A DNA stretch of 30,339 nt, taken from NCBI GenBank assembly GCA_026260175.1, contig JAKCWW010006054.1, positions 1 through 30,339 on the forward strand, given 5' to 3'. This DNA is from Reticulitermes lucifugus (lineage: Eukaryota > Arthropoda > Insecta > Blattodea > Rhinotermitidae). The notes below the pieces were generated by a model. It had not been told where the DNA came from. It saw only the letters and a list, made by a program, of their open reading frames with translations, and made no database searches. Position numbers and translations under genes: made by a program. The first letter of the stretch is position 1; the number at the start of each line of letters is the position of its first letter. Below are positions 24,201-30,166 of this stretch, in pieces.

Positions 24201-24913
24201 GAAAAGGGGAAAACTAAGCATCTCTTCTGTACACACGCGCTGTTTTTTCAAATTCTAAATCAGTGATTCTCAGATGCACCTGTTTTCATAAAACAATATA
24301 TTCTGGATAGAAGTTACGATCTGCACATTCCTTCAGATGTTTCAAACCATATGATGAGGCTACCATGAACTACCAACATAATTATTAATAATTCATCTGC
24401 TTCCTAATTTCCAGAGATTGTCATTATACATTACATGTTATAAGAACAAAATTACCGTAACTACTAAAGGCTTCAGGGGATGGTCTGACACTTCCTCCCA
24501 CGATAACTGTTTCTTCTGTTCCTCCCCTGAATTGTCATTCATCAGGCATGACCTATCAAACAATTTAGAGTAAATAAGAACACAAATTATGCATCATAAA
24601 TATACAATCAATTAGCCATCTCCCATAAAATTAATATACACCAAGACCTTGTTTTACGCCCGTTTGTTGTATGCCTCTTTCCTTTAACACCCCTCAACAA
24701 TTTACACCTCTTCTTAATTTTCACTCTCTCATTTACAGTTTGATGCCCTGTGGCTGGTTTATTTGCATTTATTTAAGCCTTTTTTTCTTATGGGGATATA
24801 ATTTTTTATTTATGCCCACATTTTCAGGAATGCAACTAGGGTGTAAAACAAGGCCGTGGTGTACATATCTGTACTTACCATTCATAAAGTGAAGTTGGTT
24901 TAGAAGTCGACAT
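2547..24913 (-). CDS. VPS35L: VPS35L, Retriever complex subunit (16 exons, C-terminus outside window)
   Basis: This gene encodes the VPS35-like alpha-solenoid subunit of Retriever (with VPS26C and VPS29), which works with the CCC and WASH complexes to recycle membrane cargo from endosomes to the cell surface. Exons, in transcript order: 24913-24879, 24552-24456, 24063-23887, 23797-23641, 22597-22264, 21945-21757, 15202-15031, 13429-13156, 11497-11316, 9173-9030, 7345-7173, 6423-6261, 5461-5269, 3927-3788, 3426-3261, 2680-2547. They total 2730 bases, 910 codons, with no stop and with compatible phase at every junction. All introns are GT-AG. Conserved landmarks are [60 protein letters not shown] and [14 protein letters not shown]. 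The human protein is 963 residues, so roughly 50-80 C-terminal residues should lie left of position 1. Identification is by remembered homology and is very secure; exon borders were chosen by hand. Confidence 0.96.
3261..3426 (-). CDS. VPS35L: VPS35L coding exon 15
   Basis: It encodes [20 protein letters not shown], then [19 protein letters not shown]. It matches the human GVLFLVRELLNVIQDY and YLYHIDKV region. Acceptor TTTTAG, donor GTAACA. Confidence 0.93.
3788..3927 (-). CDS. VPS35L: VPS35L coding exon 14
   Basis: It encodes [20 protein letters not shown], then [18 protein letters not shown] and STLLVVP. Acceptor CTTCCAG and donor GTCAGT keep the frame on both sides. Confidence 0.94.
4604..5060. 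repeat. Diverged repeat with about 140-base internal period (copy 1)
   Basis: In VPS35L intron 13. Units starting near 4604, 4738 and 4882 share a GTGGAAA or ATGGAAA start, then AAATTCATT-like, GCCCTTAAGTAAA-like and TTTTCATGAAACTCA-like blocks. A related array lies at about 14190-14640, so this is an interspersed family and not a simple local expansion. The array ends with a shared ATTAGGTCACAGA-like block. Confidence 0.7.
5269..5461 (-). CDS. VPS35L: VPS35L coding exon 13
   Basis: It encodes [15 protein letters not shown], then [20 protein letters not shown] and ALLNQCLGQ. Compared with the human protein three residues (LIH) before SVNRL are absent at the junction. Acceptor CTTGTAG, donor GTCAGT. 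Confidence 0.95.
6187..6229. repeat. (CA)n microsatellite beside exon 12 donor
   Basis: An uninterrupted AC dinucleotide run, preceded by a C run (6169-6178) and an ACGC-rich lead. It sits about 33 bases into VPS35L intron 12, read as (UG)n in the transcript. Short open frames across it are artefacts. Confidence 0.97.
6261..6423 (-). CDS. VPS35L: VPS35L coding exon 12
   Basis: It encodes [20 protein letters not shown] and then [20 protein letters not shown]. The donor GTAAAC is followed within about 35 bases by a long (TG)n tract in the transcript sense. Confidence 0.94.
7173..7345 (-). CDS. VPS35L: VPS35L coding exon 11
   Basis: It encodes [20 protein letters not shown], then [18 protein letters not shown] and VMHDSV. 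The split asparagine codon (AA then T) joins to exon 12 across a GTAAGT donor. Confidence 0.93.
7346..9029 (-). other. VPS35L intron 10
   Basis: Mostly AT-rich sequence with no exon signal. Its only recognisable content is the RTE-like LINE tail at about 8596-8925. Confidence 0.6.
8596..8925 (+). mobile_element. 3' remnant of an RTE/BovB-like LINE with (AAT)n tail
   Basis: The plus strand encodes [19 protein letters not shown], a close match to the RLRWYGHV segment near the end of RTE-type reverse transcriptase polyproteins, then degenerates with stops. A GRLRGREA stretch downstream resembles the usual GRPRKRW region. It ends in about nine AAT/ATA units at 8895-8920. Only the last few hundred bases remain. 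Antisense to VPS35L. Confidence 0.72.
9030..9173 (-). CDS. VPS35L: VPS35L coding exon 10
   Basis: This exon encodes [20 protein letters not shown], then [14 protein letters not shown] and DFEALFTM. It matches the human REVNTVLADVIKHMTPDRA segment. Acceptor TTTTAG, donor GTATGG, 48 codons. Confidence 0.92.
9845..10281 (-). mobile_element. 437-base inverted-repeat element carrying a hammerhead-like motif
   Basis: Arms of about 75-85 bases face each other: 9845-9925 and the complement of 10192-10281. Shared blocks include TTATTGG, ATATATTAAT, AACAAAATGCACT and ATAATCAGGTTTG. The interior has no convincing coding sequence. On the minus strand a self-cleaving-ribozyme-like fold lies just inside the left arm. 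Penelope-like elements carry minimal hammerheads in their terminal repeats, so a non-autonomous Penelope relative is my best guess; a MITE is the alternative. Confidence 0.6.
9924..9966 (-). ncRNA. Hammerhead-ribozyme-like motif (minimal type I)
   Basis: In transcript order: UCUCC (stem I 5' side), CUGAUGA (core, 9961-9955), stem II GGCCC-AGAAA-GGGCU, GAAAC (core, 9938-9934), AU, GUA, then GGAGA (stem I 3' side). Stem I has five Watson-Crick pairs; stem III is only A-U and C-G closing a two-base loop, as is typical of retroelement hammerheads. Predicted cleavage follows the A at 9929. One odd point is an extra unpaired U right after CUGAUGA. The fold was made by hand and activity is unproven. 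Confidence 0.55.
11316..11497 (-). CDS. VPS35L: VPS35L coding exon 9
   Basis: It encodes [20 protein letters not shown], then [14 protein letters not shown] and [14 protein letters not shown]. Acceptor ATACAG, donor GTACGT, phase 0 at the end. Confidence 0.95.
11857..12107. repeat. Tandem duplication, period 123 bases
   Basis: Units start at 11857 and 11980, both with GGAAGCAGTYAAGARGTACC. Further shared blocks are the CACTGCA-like region, CTTAARAAMTT-like region and ATTCRRTGAAA near the ends. The units have diverged considerably. Located in VPS35L intron 8; no coding seen. Confidence 0.72.
12425..12800 (-). mobile_element. Deleted mariner-like element with transposase fragments
   Basis: On the minus strand, 12790-12690 encodes [20 protein letters not shown] followed by NAAQVEELI, like the linker region after the mariner DNA-binding domain. 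About 130 bases on, GDYVEK (near 12540) is the hallmark C-terminus of mariner transposase. The catalytic domain between them is missing. The end near 12427 (ATGAAGGCTGTTCTGTAAGG) resembles a mariner terminal repeat next to a TA. I could not place the other terminal repeat. Confidence 0.7.
13156..13429 (-). CDS. VPS35L: VPS35L coding exon 8
   Basis: It encodes [20 protein letters not shown], then [20 protein letters not shown] and ends at ACDEE. Two acceptors are possible; TTCTGCTTAG at 13430 keeps the frame with exon 7 and gives [17 protein letters not shown], whereas the AG seven bases further in does not. The donor is GTGAGT. Confidence 0.92.
13571..13586. repeat. Target site duplication, left copy
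   Basis: GAACAAAGGAAGGAAA, perfectly repeated at 14009-14024. It marks the 5' junction of the truncated LINE copy. Confidence 0.85.
13587..14008 (+). mobile_element. 5'-truncated LINE copy interrupted by the assembly gap
   Basis: Bases 13587-13656 align without indels to 20980-21049 of the larger LINE (about 58 of 70 identical by eye) and read [17 protein letters not shown]. Bases 13950-13990 match 21379-21419, the LINE 3' region (GGTGCAT.CGGAG and ACGGGCCC). It ends in a (GAA)n tail. The 16-base duplication on both sides shows a target-primed insertion that broke off early. Sits in VPS35L intron 7, antisense to the gene. Confidence 0.9.
13657..13949. other. Assembly gap (293 N)
   Basis: A run of N. 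Flanking alignment to the large LINE predicts about 329 bases here (21050-21378), so the gap very probably hides only the 3' coding end of the truncated LINE copy. Translated frames crossing it are meaningless. Confidence 0.97.
14009..14024. repeat. Target site duplication, right copy
   Basis: Exact copy of 13571-13586, directly after the (GAA)n tail of the truncated LINE. Confidence 0.85.
14190..14640. repeat. Diverged repeat with about 140-base internal period (copy 2)
   Basis: In VPS35L intron 7. Units near 14200, 14321 and 14461 share GGAAAATATGG, AAATTCAT, TTTTCACAAAACTCA-like and AATTTGACACAAATCGGTCA-like blocks with the array at 4604-5060, in the same orientation, and finish with CACTAGGTCACAGA. 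Short open frames across it look like chance. Confidence 0.7.
15031..15202 (-). CDS. VPS35L: VPS35L coding exon 7
   Basis: It encodes [20 protein letters not shown] and continues to [10 protein letters not shown]. The acceptor GGAACAG lies only about 44 bases from a SINE in the intron before it. Ends in phase 0 with a GTAAGC donor. Confidence 0.95.
15246..15540 (+). mobile_element. tRNA-derived SINE with TTTACC-type tail
   Basis: The head has an A-box-like TAGCATAGTCAGTATAG (15250-15266) and a B-box-like GGATTCAAATTC (15296-15307). The body contains GGGGCTCATCCAGCCTCC and TTAAGAATGAATGG, which I recognise from a widespread insect SINE. The tail is TTTACCTTTACTTTTGCC-like. No clean target duplication was seen. 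It is antisense to VPS35L and begins about 44 bases from the acceptor of exon 7. Confidence 0.82.
15541..16406 (-). other. VPS35L intron 6, sequence between SINE and LINE
   Basis: AT-rich sequence with a short (TA)n tract near 16075-16088. No exon, RNA gene or further element is recognised. Confidence 0.5.
16747..17717 (+). pseudogene. LINE ORF1 (DUF4780-like), broken
   Basis: Likely starts [10 protein letters not shown] at 16747, with stops at 16924 and between 17040 and 17200, then an open block 17241-17717. That block carries [38 protein letters not shown] and [17 protein letters not shown]. The arrangement resembles the DUF4780 domain found beside insect LINE polymerases; these ORF1 proteins are thought to bind the element RNA. 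A charged stretch with KRPHS precedes it. The domain name is from memory. Confidence 0.65.
17731..18330 (+). pseudogene. LINE endonuclease domain, broken
   Basis: Fragments in several frames: [10 protein letters not shown] (the QEP of the active site), [26 protein letters not shown] (the DxNAHH motif), then [27 protein letters not shown] and [10 protein letters not shown] (the SDH motif). This is the apurinic-type endonuclease that nicks the target site. At least three frameshifts or stops separate the parts. Confidence 0.82.
18520..20192 (+). pseudogene. LINE reverse transcriptase domain, broken
   Basis: Recognisable blocks: [74 protein letters not shown] and GYANDIVI (19734-19757). The catalytic YADD has become YAND. 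The frame changes several times, and a 94-base insertion with a hairpin splits the domain after LEKL at 19211. The thumb region follows with [15 protein letters not shown]. Confidence 0.9.
19204..19313. repeat. Hairpin-bearing insertion inside the LINE polymerase
   Basis: Removing 19212-19305 plus one AGAAATTA copy restores [18 protein letters not shown], so this is a secondary insertion. AGAAATTA flanks it on both sides (19204-19211, 19306-19313), as an 8-base target duplication would. The first part of the insert, with the left flank, forms a perfect 31-base inverted repeat (19207-19237 and 19242-19272) with a 4-base loop. The ends of the 94-base insert are not inverted repeats of one another. 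Confidence 0.75.
20490..21347 (+). pseudogene. LINE RNase H domain and C-terminal knuckle
   Basis: Open from 20400 to a TGA at 21345. It carries [34 protein letters not shown] and LARQGA, the RNase H signature. Later [17 protein letters not shown] is a CCHC-like knuckle. Changes from the usual motifs are TDGS to TVDL and SDSQ to SESQ, both at catalytic acidic positions. The reading frame is otherwise long, so decay is moderate. Confidence 0.85.
21757..21945 (-). CDS. VPS35L: VPS35L coding exon 6
   Basis: It encodes [20 protein letters not shown] and [20 protein letters not shown]. The acceptor AACCAG was preferred over a later TTTATAG because it restores the frame and the VD residues found in human VPS35L. 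The donor is GTATGT. The following intron holds the large LINE. Confidence 0.94.
21958..22263 (-). other. VPS35L intron 5
   Basis: Short AT-rich intron with small ATA/CATA repeats near its 5' end; nothing else recognised. Confidence 0.6.
22264..22597 (-). CDS. VPS35L: VPS35L coding exon 5
   Basis: The longest exon, with [41 protein letters not shown] and [16 protein letters not shown]. This is the start of the helical solenoid and the most conserved part seen. The donor is placed at GTAAGT; reading on would hit a stop at once. Confidence 0.96.
22598..23640 (-). other. VPS35L intron 4
   Basis: AT-rich; no exon, RNA gene or element recognised. The exon-like open frame running from 22769 into exon 5 lacks conservation upstream of 22597. 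Confidence 0.55.
23641..23797 (-). CDS. VPS35L: VPS35L coding exon 4
   Basis: This exon carries [15 protein letters not shown] and [19 protein letters not shown], matching SDFEPWTNKRGEIL and TTTEKLSI of the human protein. It runs from a TAATAG acceptor to a GTATGT donor and leaves one base for the next exon. Confidence 0.93.
23887..24063 (-). CDS. VPS35L: VPS35L coding exon 3
   Basis: It begins [10 protein letters not shown] and contains a Ser/Thr-rich linker followed by [11 protein letters not shown], equivalent to the DGTDPLSMFA motif of human VPS35L. It is 59 codons in phase 0 with a GTATGC donor. Low-complexity serine and threonine here fit the disordered N-terminal region of the family. 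Confidence 0.9.
24456..24552 (-). CDS. VPS35L: VPS35L coding exon 2
   Basis: This acidic/basic N-terminal segment ends in [11 protein letters not shown], matching the conserved HPLKP...VT motif of VPS35L. The acceptor is TTGATAG and the donor GTAATT; it ends on a codon boundary. Confidence 0.87.
24879..24913 (-). CDS. VPS35L: VPS35L coding exon 1 (start)
   Basis: The first coding exon reads [11 protein letters not shown] plus two bases of a tryptophan codon, then a GTAAGT donor. The ATG was chosen because the split codon joins in frame to exon 2, giving YEWSC, which resembles the start of the human protein. The N-terminus is poorly conserved in this family, so an upstream non-coding exon is possible. 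Confidence 0.82.
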
Positions 24914-25079
24914 TTTCAGGCTCCAAAAACTTGTTATTTACATTTGACTAAATTATAACGGGCAAATTATCCAGTGTCACAATACAGCTATATTTTAGAA
25001 AATGGGAGCCAGTCAGTGTTGGCTGCTCTGATCTGTAATAATGTAGCATAGCTTGAATCACCCCGTTTGTTAAGATATA

Positions 25080-25245
25080 CCACATTGGATAATAATATCT
25101 AAACATACATACATACACACATACATACACACACACATTCATTCATACATACGTACACACACACACAACACACATACATTCATACATACATACTGCATCC
25201 ATACATACATACAAACAAACATACATACATAACGTACATACATGC
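25080..25245. repeat. (CATA/CACA)n microsatellite
   Basis: Compound ACATACAT and ACACAC repeats, with interruptions. It lies at the 3' end of the minus-strand LINE and may be that element's repeated tail expanded after insertion. Confidence 0.9.
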
Positions 25246-26770
25246 ATATGTTACGTATTCCATACATCCAAAATTCGGTCAAGTGACAACAGAATGTGGA
25301 ATAAGTCATACAAATACGTAAAAACACAAAAATACAACATACACAATACAAAGTTTTATACATATTTCACATACATATTCAAATGTTATACAAAGTTCTT
25401 TACATACAGCTGACAATTTCATTGTATACCATGTCTGAACAAGAGAAATTCCTCAACAGAATAAAATGAGTTTGTATTTAAGTATCTTCTTAACGTAGAT
25501 TCAAGCTGAGCCTTTTTGTTCTTCAGACTTGTGAGTTGGTACGGTACAGTATTTAATGTTTTAATGCCAGCATAGTACAATGTTTTCTAAAAACTTGACA
25601 GGTTGGCATTGGTCTATGAAGATGGTATTTATTCCTTCATCAAAACTAGGTACAACTGGATTTGTTTGAAACTTTCTTGGTTATTTGCAATTAAGTTCAT
25701 TAATGAAAAAATATATTCAGATGGAAGAGGTAAAACCTGTAATCTCTTAAACAAGCCTCTATATGAATTTCTAGGCTTGGTACCTACCATAACACACACA
25801 ATGTTCTTTTGTACAGTGAATAGCTTCCTATTGTAAAGCAAATTACCCCCCAAAATATACCATACTTCATTACAGAGTGAAAATAGTCAAAATAAATTGC
25901 TTTCAGAGTGTCAGTGTTGCTGATGTGAAACACAGATCTAACTACATAACATGCTCAGCGTAAGGTTGGAATCATTTGATCTACATGAGTGTTCCAGTTC
26001 AGTGTCTGTCAATTCATAAACAATGGAACTTTGTATTTACAGATTCTTCTATATAGTTTGCATTATAGCCAATGCATAATGGATATTGTCAAGAATGATT
26101 CATTGTAAGCTTTGTTATCTAGTTACAGAACAAATGTATTGGCAATAAACCATTTATTCTTATGAGACAGATCTATGTCCAACACACTGAAGAAAAATCA
26201 TCAACATTTTGACGAGAGATTTAGTGTCATCATCAAATATTATTGGTTCTGATATGGTATTTATTCTTGGAGGAAGATCATTTATGTACATGATGAAAAG
26301 TGCGGGTCCTAGAATTGAAACTTATAGTACTCCATTTTTTGTTCCCTAATATAAAAAAAATTCTGAGTATCATTGGATGATTTTATTTCGACCTCTTGTT
26401 TCTTATCTGTTACACAGAATCTGAACCAATTTGCACCTTTTCCTTCAATGCCATAAATGTGTAATTCAGCCAGCAAGATTTCACGATTTATACAAACGCC
26501 TTGGCTAAATCGCAGAAAATTCGTCCAATATGCCTTTTTTTGATAATGAAATTTTAATCTACTGTCTGCTAGCTTGAACGCAGCATTGTCAGTAGATATC
26601 CCTTTCCTGGCGCCAAATTCTTCTACGACTCATACGTTGTTGATCTGTAGATGTTGGCTTAACGTATTGCGCATACCTTCCCCAAGCACTTTAGAAAAAC
26701 AGCTAATACTGAAATATACCTGTCATTTGTCATATAAGTTTCTTCTCCTATTTATAGTGGTTTACGTGAA
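25245..26770 (-). mobile_element. Decayed Jockey/CR1-like LINE, 3' half
   Basis: Read on the minus strand from about 26760: ISVLAVFSKVLGEGM, LSQHLQINNV, EEFGARKGISTDNAAFKLAD, INREILLAELHIYGIEGKGA, NWFRFCVTDKKQEVEIKSSN, then ILGPALFIMYINDLPPRINT. At the catalytic site FADDT is FDDDT. Downstream come FHISNTDTLKAIYFDYFHSV, GTKPRNSYRGLFKRLQVLPL, YYAGIKTLNTVPYQLTSL and RRYLNTNSFYSVEEFL. Endonuclease and ORF1 are absent, and many stops and frameshifts are present. It lies between the 5' ends of VPS35L and the small plus-strand gene. Confidence 0.85.
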
Positions 26771-26829
26771 GGTTTTTGACGGCCAGAGAAAGCGCCTGTT
26801 TCGAGTGATTACAATTACTTGCTTTTAAT

Positions 26830-27658
26830 GGGCGACTAATTTGAGATGGGCAAGGTTTCATGTTTTGTTATTTCATCATGACCTCATGACTGGACTGTCA
26901 TTATTACCATTTTCGTTATAATTATACAATGTCATTGTTATCCAAAGAATCAATTGTAATAAAAAGCGACGTATACTTATACGATATATCACATCAGGAC
27001 TGCCAACATTATCTGCCTCACGTACTTTGGGCTAGTTACGTTAGAAATATCCAAAACGTTTGAGATCTATCCTAAAGCGTCCCCATGTAATCAAACATAC
27101 AGGATAAATATGAAAAGAAAGCGTAATCCAACTGCCGGTTCTTACAACTCACGAATTACTCTTTAACCAGCTCCTTTCTTATAGACCCCAGGTACCTACA
27201 CGTTTATCCACGATGGTTTGAGCACCGGGATCTATCGTCCAGAACGCATACTACAAAACATGCCAGCCACTGCTAAATACCTCTGGTCCTTGGTAGAAAC
27301 CACTGATAAGCCTAGTCATTAAACTGTGGAAATGACCATCTTGGTCACAGATACTAGAATTTTTGGCGAACCTGGCCGGGGCAGGAGGAAACGTGCGCTA
27401 TAGCCTCTGATGCATGACTATAATCTGCTTTATTCTGTGGATAGAAGTAGCTATTCCGTTTATCGATCTCTTATGACCAAGTCGTCTAATTAATCTGTGG
27501 GCAAACATTCGCATGTCCGTTCCAACACGTTCTTTCTCGATGAAACACTACGTCAGGGCAGAAAATGACGGCGGTAGTGGCGTGTCGAGACTTCCTAACC
27601 TGGGAATGTTGACGGTGTTGTTTATGTCAAGCTGGTTATTACTAAGCTCAGCGCTGTA
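26830..27658. other. Intergenic region upstream of the small plus-strand gene
   Basis: Less AT-rich than the introns, with no recognised element or reading frame. It is the natural place for the promoter of the gene at 27730, but I see no clear TATA box at a convincing spacing. Confidence 0.4.
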
Positions 27659-27715
27659 ATGAGCTCTGGTCAAGGTGAAAACAGTATTGGTGGGGTTATA
27701 ACAGGAAAGGTCTGA
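27659..27715 (+). other. Possible upstream ORF (18 codons)
   Basis: An ATG at 27659 starts a short frame, MSSGQGENSIGGVITGKV, ending just before the main ATG at 27730. If this stretch is in the mRNA it would be an upstream ORF. Alternatively TTATAACAG at about 27704 could be a splice acceptor, placing the region in an intron. Confidence 0.3.
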
Positions 27716-27729
27716 CACACTCATATGAG

Positions 27730-27914
27730 ATGCAATTGTATAAAGGACGAAAGTGGATAAAAATAGGGAAGTTGCATTCGCAAAAGGCCCTCTTAAAGAG
27801 AGAGCAGGAGTGGCAAAAGGCATGGAGTTTCCTTGTCCAGTATTCCGCCTGTGCATTGGATGAGTTGAGGTCAGACGATAATGATGAAGCTATATCGAAT
27901 GAGCACAACTGCAG
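27730..27914 (+). CDS. Small gene, coding exon 1
   Basis: 61 codons plus two bases, basic and predicted helical (KALLKREQEWQKAWSFL), followed by the acidic ALDELRSDDNDEAIS. The donor GCAG/GTAACT is good. Base composition is more balanced than the surroundings. Confidence 0.6.
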
Positions 27915-29996
27915 GTAACTTGCATGATCTGCTGAGTAATTTGTTATTTAATCAGTTAAATGAAATTTGTGAATACAGTGACATTGAGGGAAAGTTCAGT
28001 CTGCGTTTTGTAAGGACAAAGCAGCAATATAGGTTCTGATACATTATAAATTAAGTGTACAGTTTCGTAATTGTCATTTTTCTCCCAAAACTGATGTGTT
28101 GACAGTACTTTCCTTTGTTGGTGGTTTTGTTATTATTTGAATTTTATTGTTTTCTTGATAGCAGATTATCCTTTTAAGTTGTATTTAGAAATGTTTGAAA
28201 GGTACCTATTAGTTTATGTCTCTATGTCTGCCCACCCCCGAGTGATAGTTCTTGAAACCAGTATTTTCCAACCTTTCTCCCATGACGAACCCCTAAAGGA
28301 ATTTTTCGTATCCCAAGGAACCCCCTAGGTATGAAAACGTTTACAGGCCAGAAGAAGTTAATAGCGGGTAGTAAATTTCAATTACTGCTTAATTATTGAC
28401 AGGAGAATTTGTTTTTAGGAATGCAAGAAGTTTGTCTGTGGAAGTTTGAATGTTTTCTTTTGGGCCCTGCATTCTGATGTTCAAGGTATTTAGGGACTGG
28501 CAAATATGTGCCGAGTAGACAAGTTGCAGCAGCCATTGAAGGAGTTTCATGTGGTTTTTGCATATTCCGTAGCTATTTCGAAGAATGTTTGAAATTTTTC
28601 GCGGTGCAGGCAGGTCTCGTTTTACGTGATTTCGCTTTAACGCGACTTTTAGAATTTACGGGATAACTTTCGTTTCAACGAGATTCGGCATAGACGATCC
28701 ATGGCCGCACTTATCTTCTGTGGGAGGCTAGCAGAAACTGACGTAGCTGTCACGCCATCAGTCACGAGTGTGGATTGATGTCGTTGTGTTATAATTAGGC
28801 GCACAATGTGGTTTCCTTTTCAAGAGCGTTTTCTTATCTTACCAACGTGAGAAGCGTACATCTACATCACCTAGTGCAATCCAATAGAAGAATCGGCGAA
28901 AGACAATCAGCACTGACGAGAAATTAGACGTAATAAGCCGACTTGAAAAAGTTGAATGAATTGTTGACATACGCCCATACGCCGTAATGTTAGATTCACT
29001 CATAGTAGCTTATGTACAGTTCGTGATAATGCTGACAGAATTAAATGAAGTGCTAAGTCAGGAACTACCACAGTCCTATCAGAATGAACCATACCAAAAA
29101 CTATGGATGTGAACGTCTTACATTTTGATTGCATTAGAAATAAATAAATGTATAGAAATGTATGTATACTGTATAGAAACGTATATATGCTGTGTATACA
29201 TTACATGTATACTCTACAGGTCTGTATGTCCACTAGGGGTATAGTCATATATACGTGAGGTTGTCAATCCTCTAACGGCCAGGAAATACACTGTTTTAAA
29301 TGGGAATTTTGTGTTTCATTTGCAGGAGATTTTCAGGAATGTAACCTTGCCATAAAACGAGACCTGCTTGTATTTCAAAATTTTATTTATATATTCTGCG
29401 ATGTCTTGTGGAACCTATAACAATATTATGTGCAACCCTGGTTGGGAAATGCTGCTCTAACCAGTCAAATGATTCAATTAAACTTGGTATTGTAGATGAT
29501 TTTAATGTTTTAGCATAGTTCAGTTTTAGAGCCACTGTACTTATGGAACTAAGTGCAATTTTGCGTGTATGTTTAACCCTGTGATAGCTTTTGATGAAAC
29601 TTGGTATTTCTGTTTTATGTATGTTGTCTTTTGTTAACCCTCTTCGTATTTCTGTTACCTTGCACCTAGACATTTTAATGCAGATATTGGAGCGCATAAA
29701 GCTCTGATTTGAAATATCAGGAAGTTGTTTTAGTTTGCAGTGTGAAATTAAACCCCTTGTATAATTTGATGTTTATTGCTACAGAATTACTGATCTTTTT
29801 TAGTTTGTCACAAGCATCTGTACATGGCTTCAAGAAGGATGAATGCACATTGAGTCTGAGCATGTATTATATGCTTATGGATCAGATACACAATTTAGAA
29901 GCAGAGGAAGATTTGTCAACAGATGAAGATGAAATTGAAAACCTCATTCCAAAAGATGTATGTTCAGCAGAAGTACAAGGGTATTCAGAAGAGTAA
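27730..29996 (+). CDS. Two-exon gene, unrecognised 125-residue protein
   Basis: Exon 1 is 27730-27914 and exon 2 is 29804-29996; joined they give 125 residues and a TAA stop. The first ATG follows an in-frame stop at 27676. The donor is GCAG/GTAACT and the acceptor TTTTTTAG/TTTG, and the split serine codon (AG then T) keeps the frame. The N-terminal half is basic (YKGRKWIKIGKLHSQK, then LLKREQEWQKAWSFLV) and the C-terminal half very acidic (EAEEDLSTDEDEIENLIP). No signal peptide or membrane segment is evident. A polyadenylation signal lies 43 bases past the stop. I do not recognise the family. It is divergent from VPS35L; an extra 5' exon is possible. Confidence 0.6.
28607..29370 (+). mobile_element. 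Tigger/pogo-like DNA transposon remnant
   Basis: Terminal repeats of about 20 bases: CAGGCAGGTCTCGTTTTACG on the left and, reversed, CAAGCAGGTCTCGTTTTATG on the right, strongly like Tigger ends. A TA follows the right end; the left flank has TG, probably a mutated TA. At about 764 bases it is far shorter than an autonomous element. Inside is a broken transposase N-terminus. Confidence 0.8.
28905..29065 (+). pseudogene. Pogo-type transposase N-terminal fragment
   Basis: The plus strand reads RKTISTDEKLDVISRLEKVE, a stop, then IVDI and decayed sequence. This matches the first helix-turn-helix of CENP-B/Tigger transposases, which binds the terminal repeats. The catalytic DDE domain is missing. 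Confidence 0.72.
29804..29996 (+). CDS. Small gene, coding exon 2
   Basis: It encodes SQASVHGFKKDECTLSLSMY, then LMDQIHNLEAEEDLSTDEDE and a final acidic tail ending YSEE. A pyrimidine-rich TGATCTTTTTTAG precedes it. The open frame upstream of 29804 is AT-rich and looks intronic. Confidence 0.62.
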
Positions 29997-30038
29997 TGCC
30001 TCATATTTTTTTTATGTGGAAGTGGTTACACATATTTG

Positions 30039-30044
30039 AATAAA
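30039..30044 (+). terminator. Polyadenylation signal AATAAA
   Basis: Canonical hexamer 43 bases after the TAA of the small plus-strand gene, with A-rich sequence after it. It supports exon 2 as a true last exon. Confidence 0.6.
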
Positions 30045-30166
30045 ACCAAAACAGATAACTTCTTGAACTTTATTGTTTGCCAATGTTCATGCAGTTTCAT
30101 AAGTCCATCATGATAGAAATGTGCATCTTGATGATGGAACCACAACTTAACTGCTGTTTGACTTCA

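Larger units (their letters stand above)
28259..29454. mobile_element. hAT-like non-autonomous element, host of a nested insertion
   Basis: Terminal repeats CAGTATTTTCCAACC (28259) and, read from the other end, CAGCATTTCCCAACC (29454) match at 13 of 15 positions and have the hAT CAG start. The flanking 8-mers CTTGAAAC and CTCTAACC agree at 5 of 8, a decayed hAT duplication. The left part has CCATGACGAACCCCTAAAGG. Without the nested element it is about 430 bases and encodes nothing. It lies in the intron of the small gene. Confidence 0.6.

Noticed and set aside
24948-25363. Two minus-strand frames rich in Cys, Met, Tyr and Val
   Set aside because: They translate the CATA/CACA microsatellite next to a LINE tail.
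27548-27908. Minus-strand frames of 102 and 70 codons opposite exon 1 of the small gene
   Set aside because: No recognisable motif, and the plus strand has splice and frame support; these are shadows.
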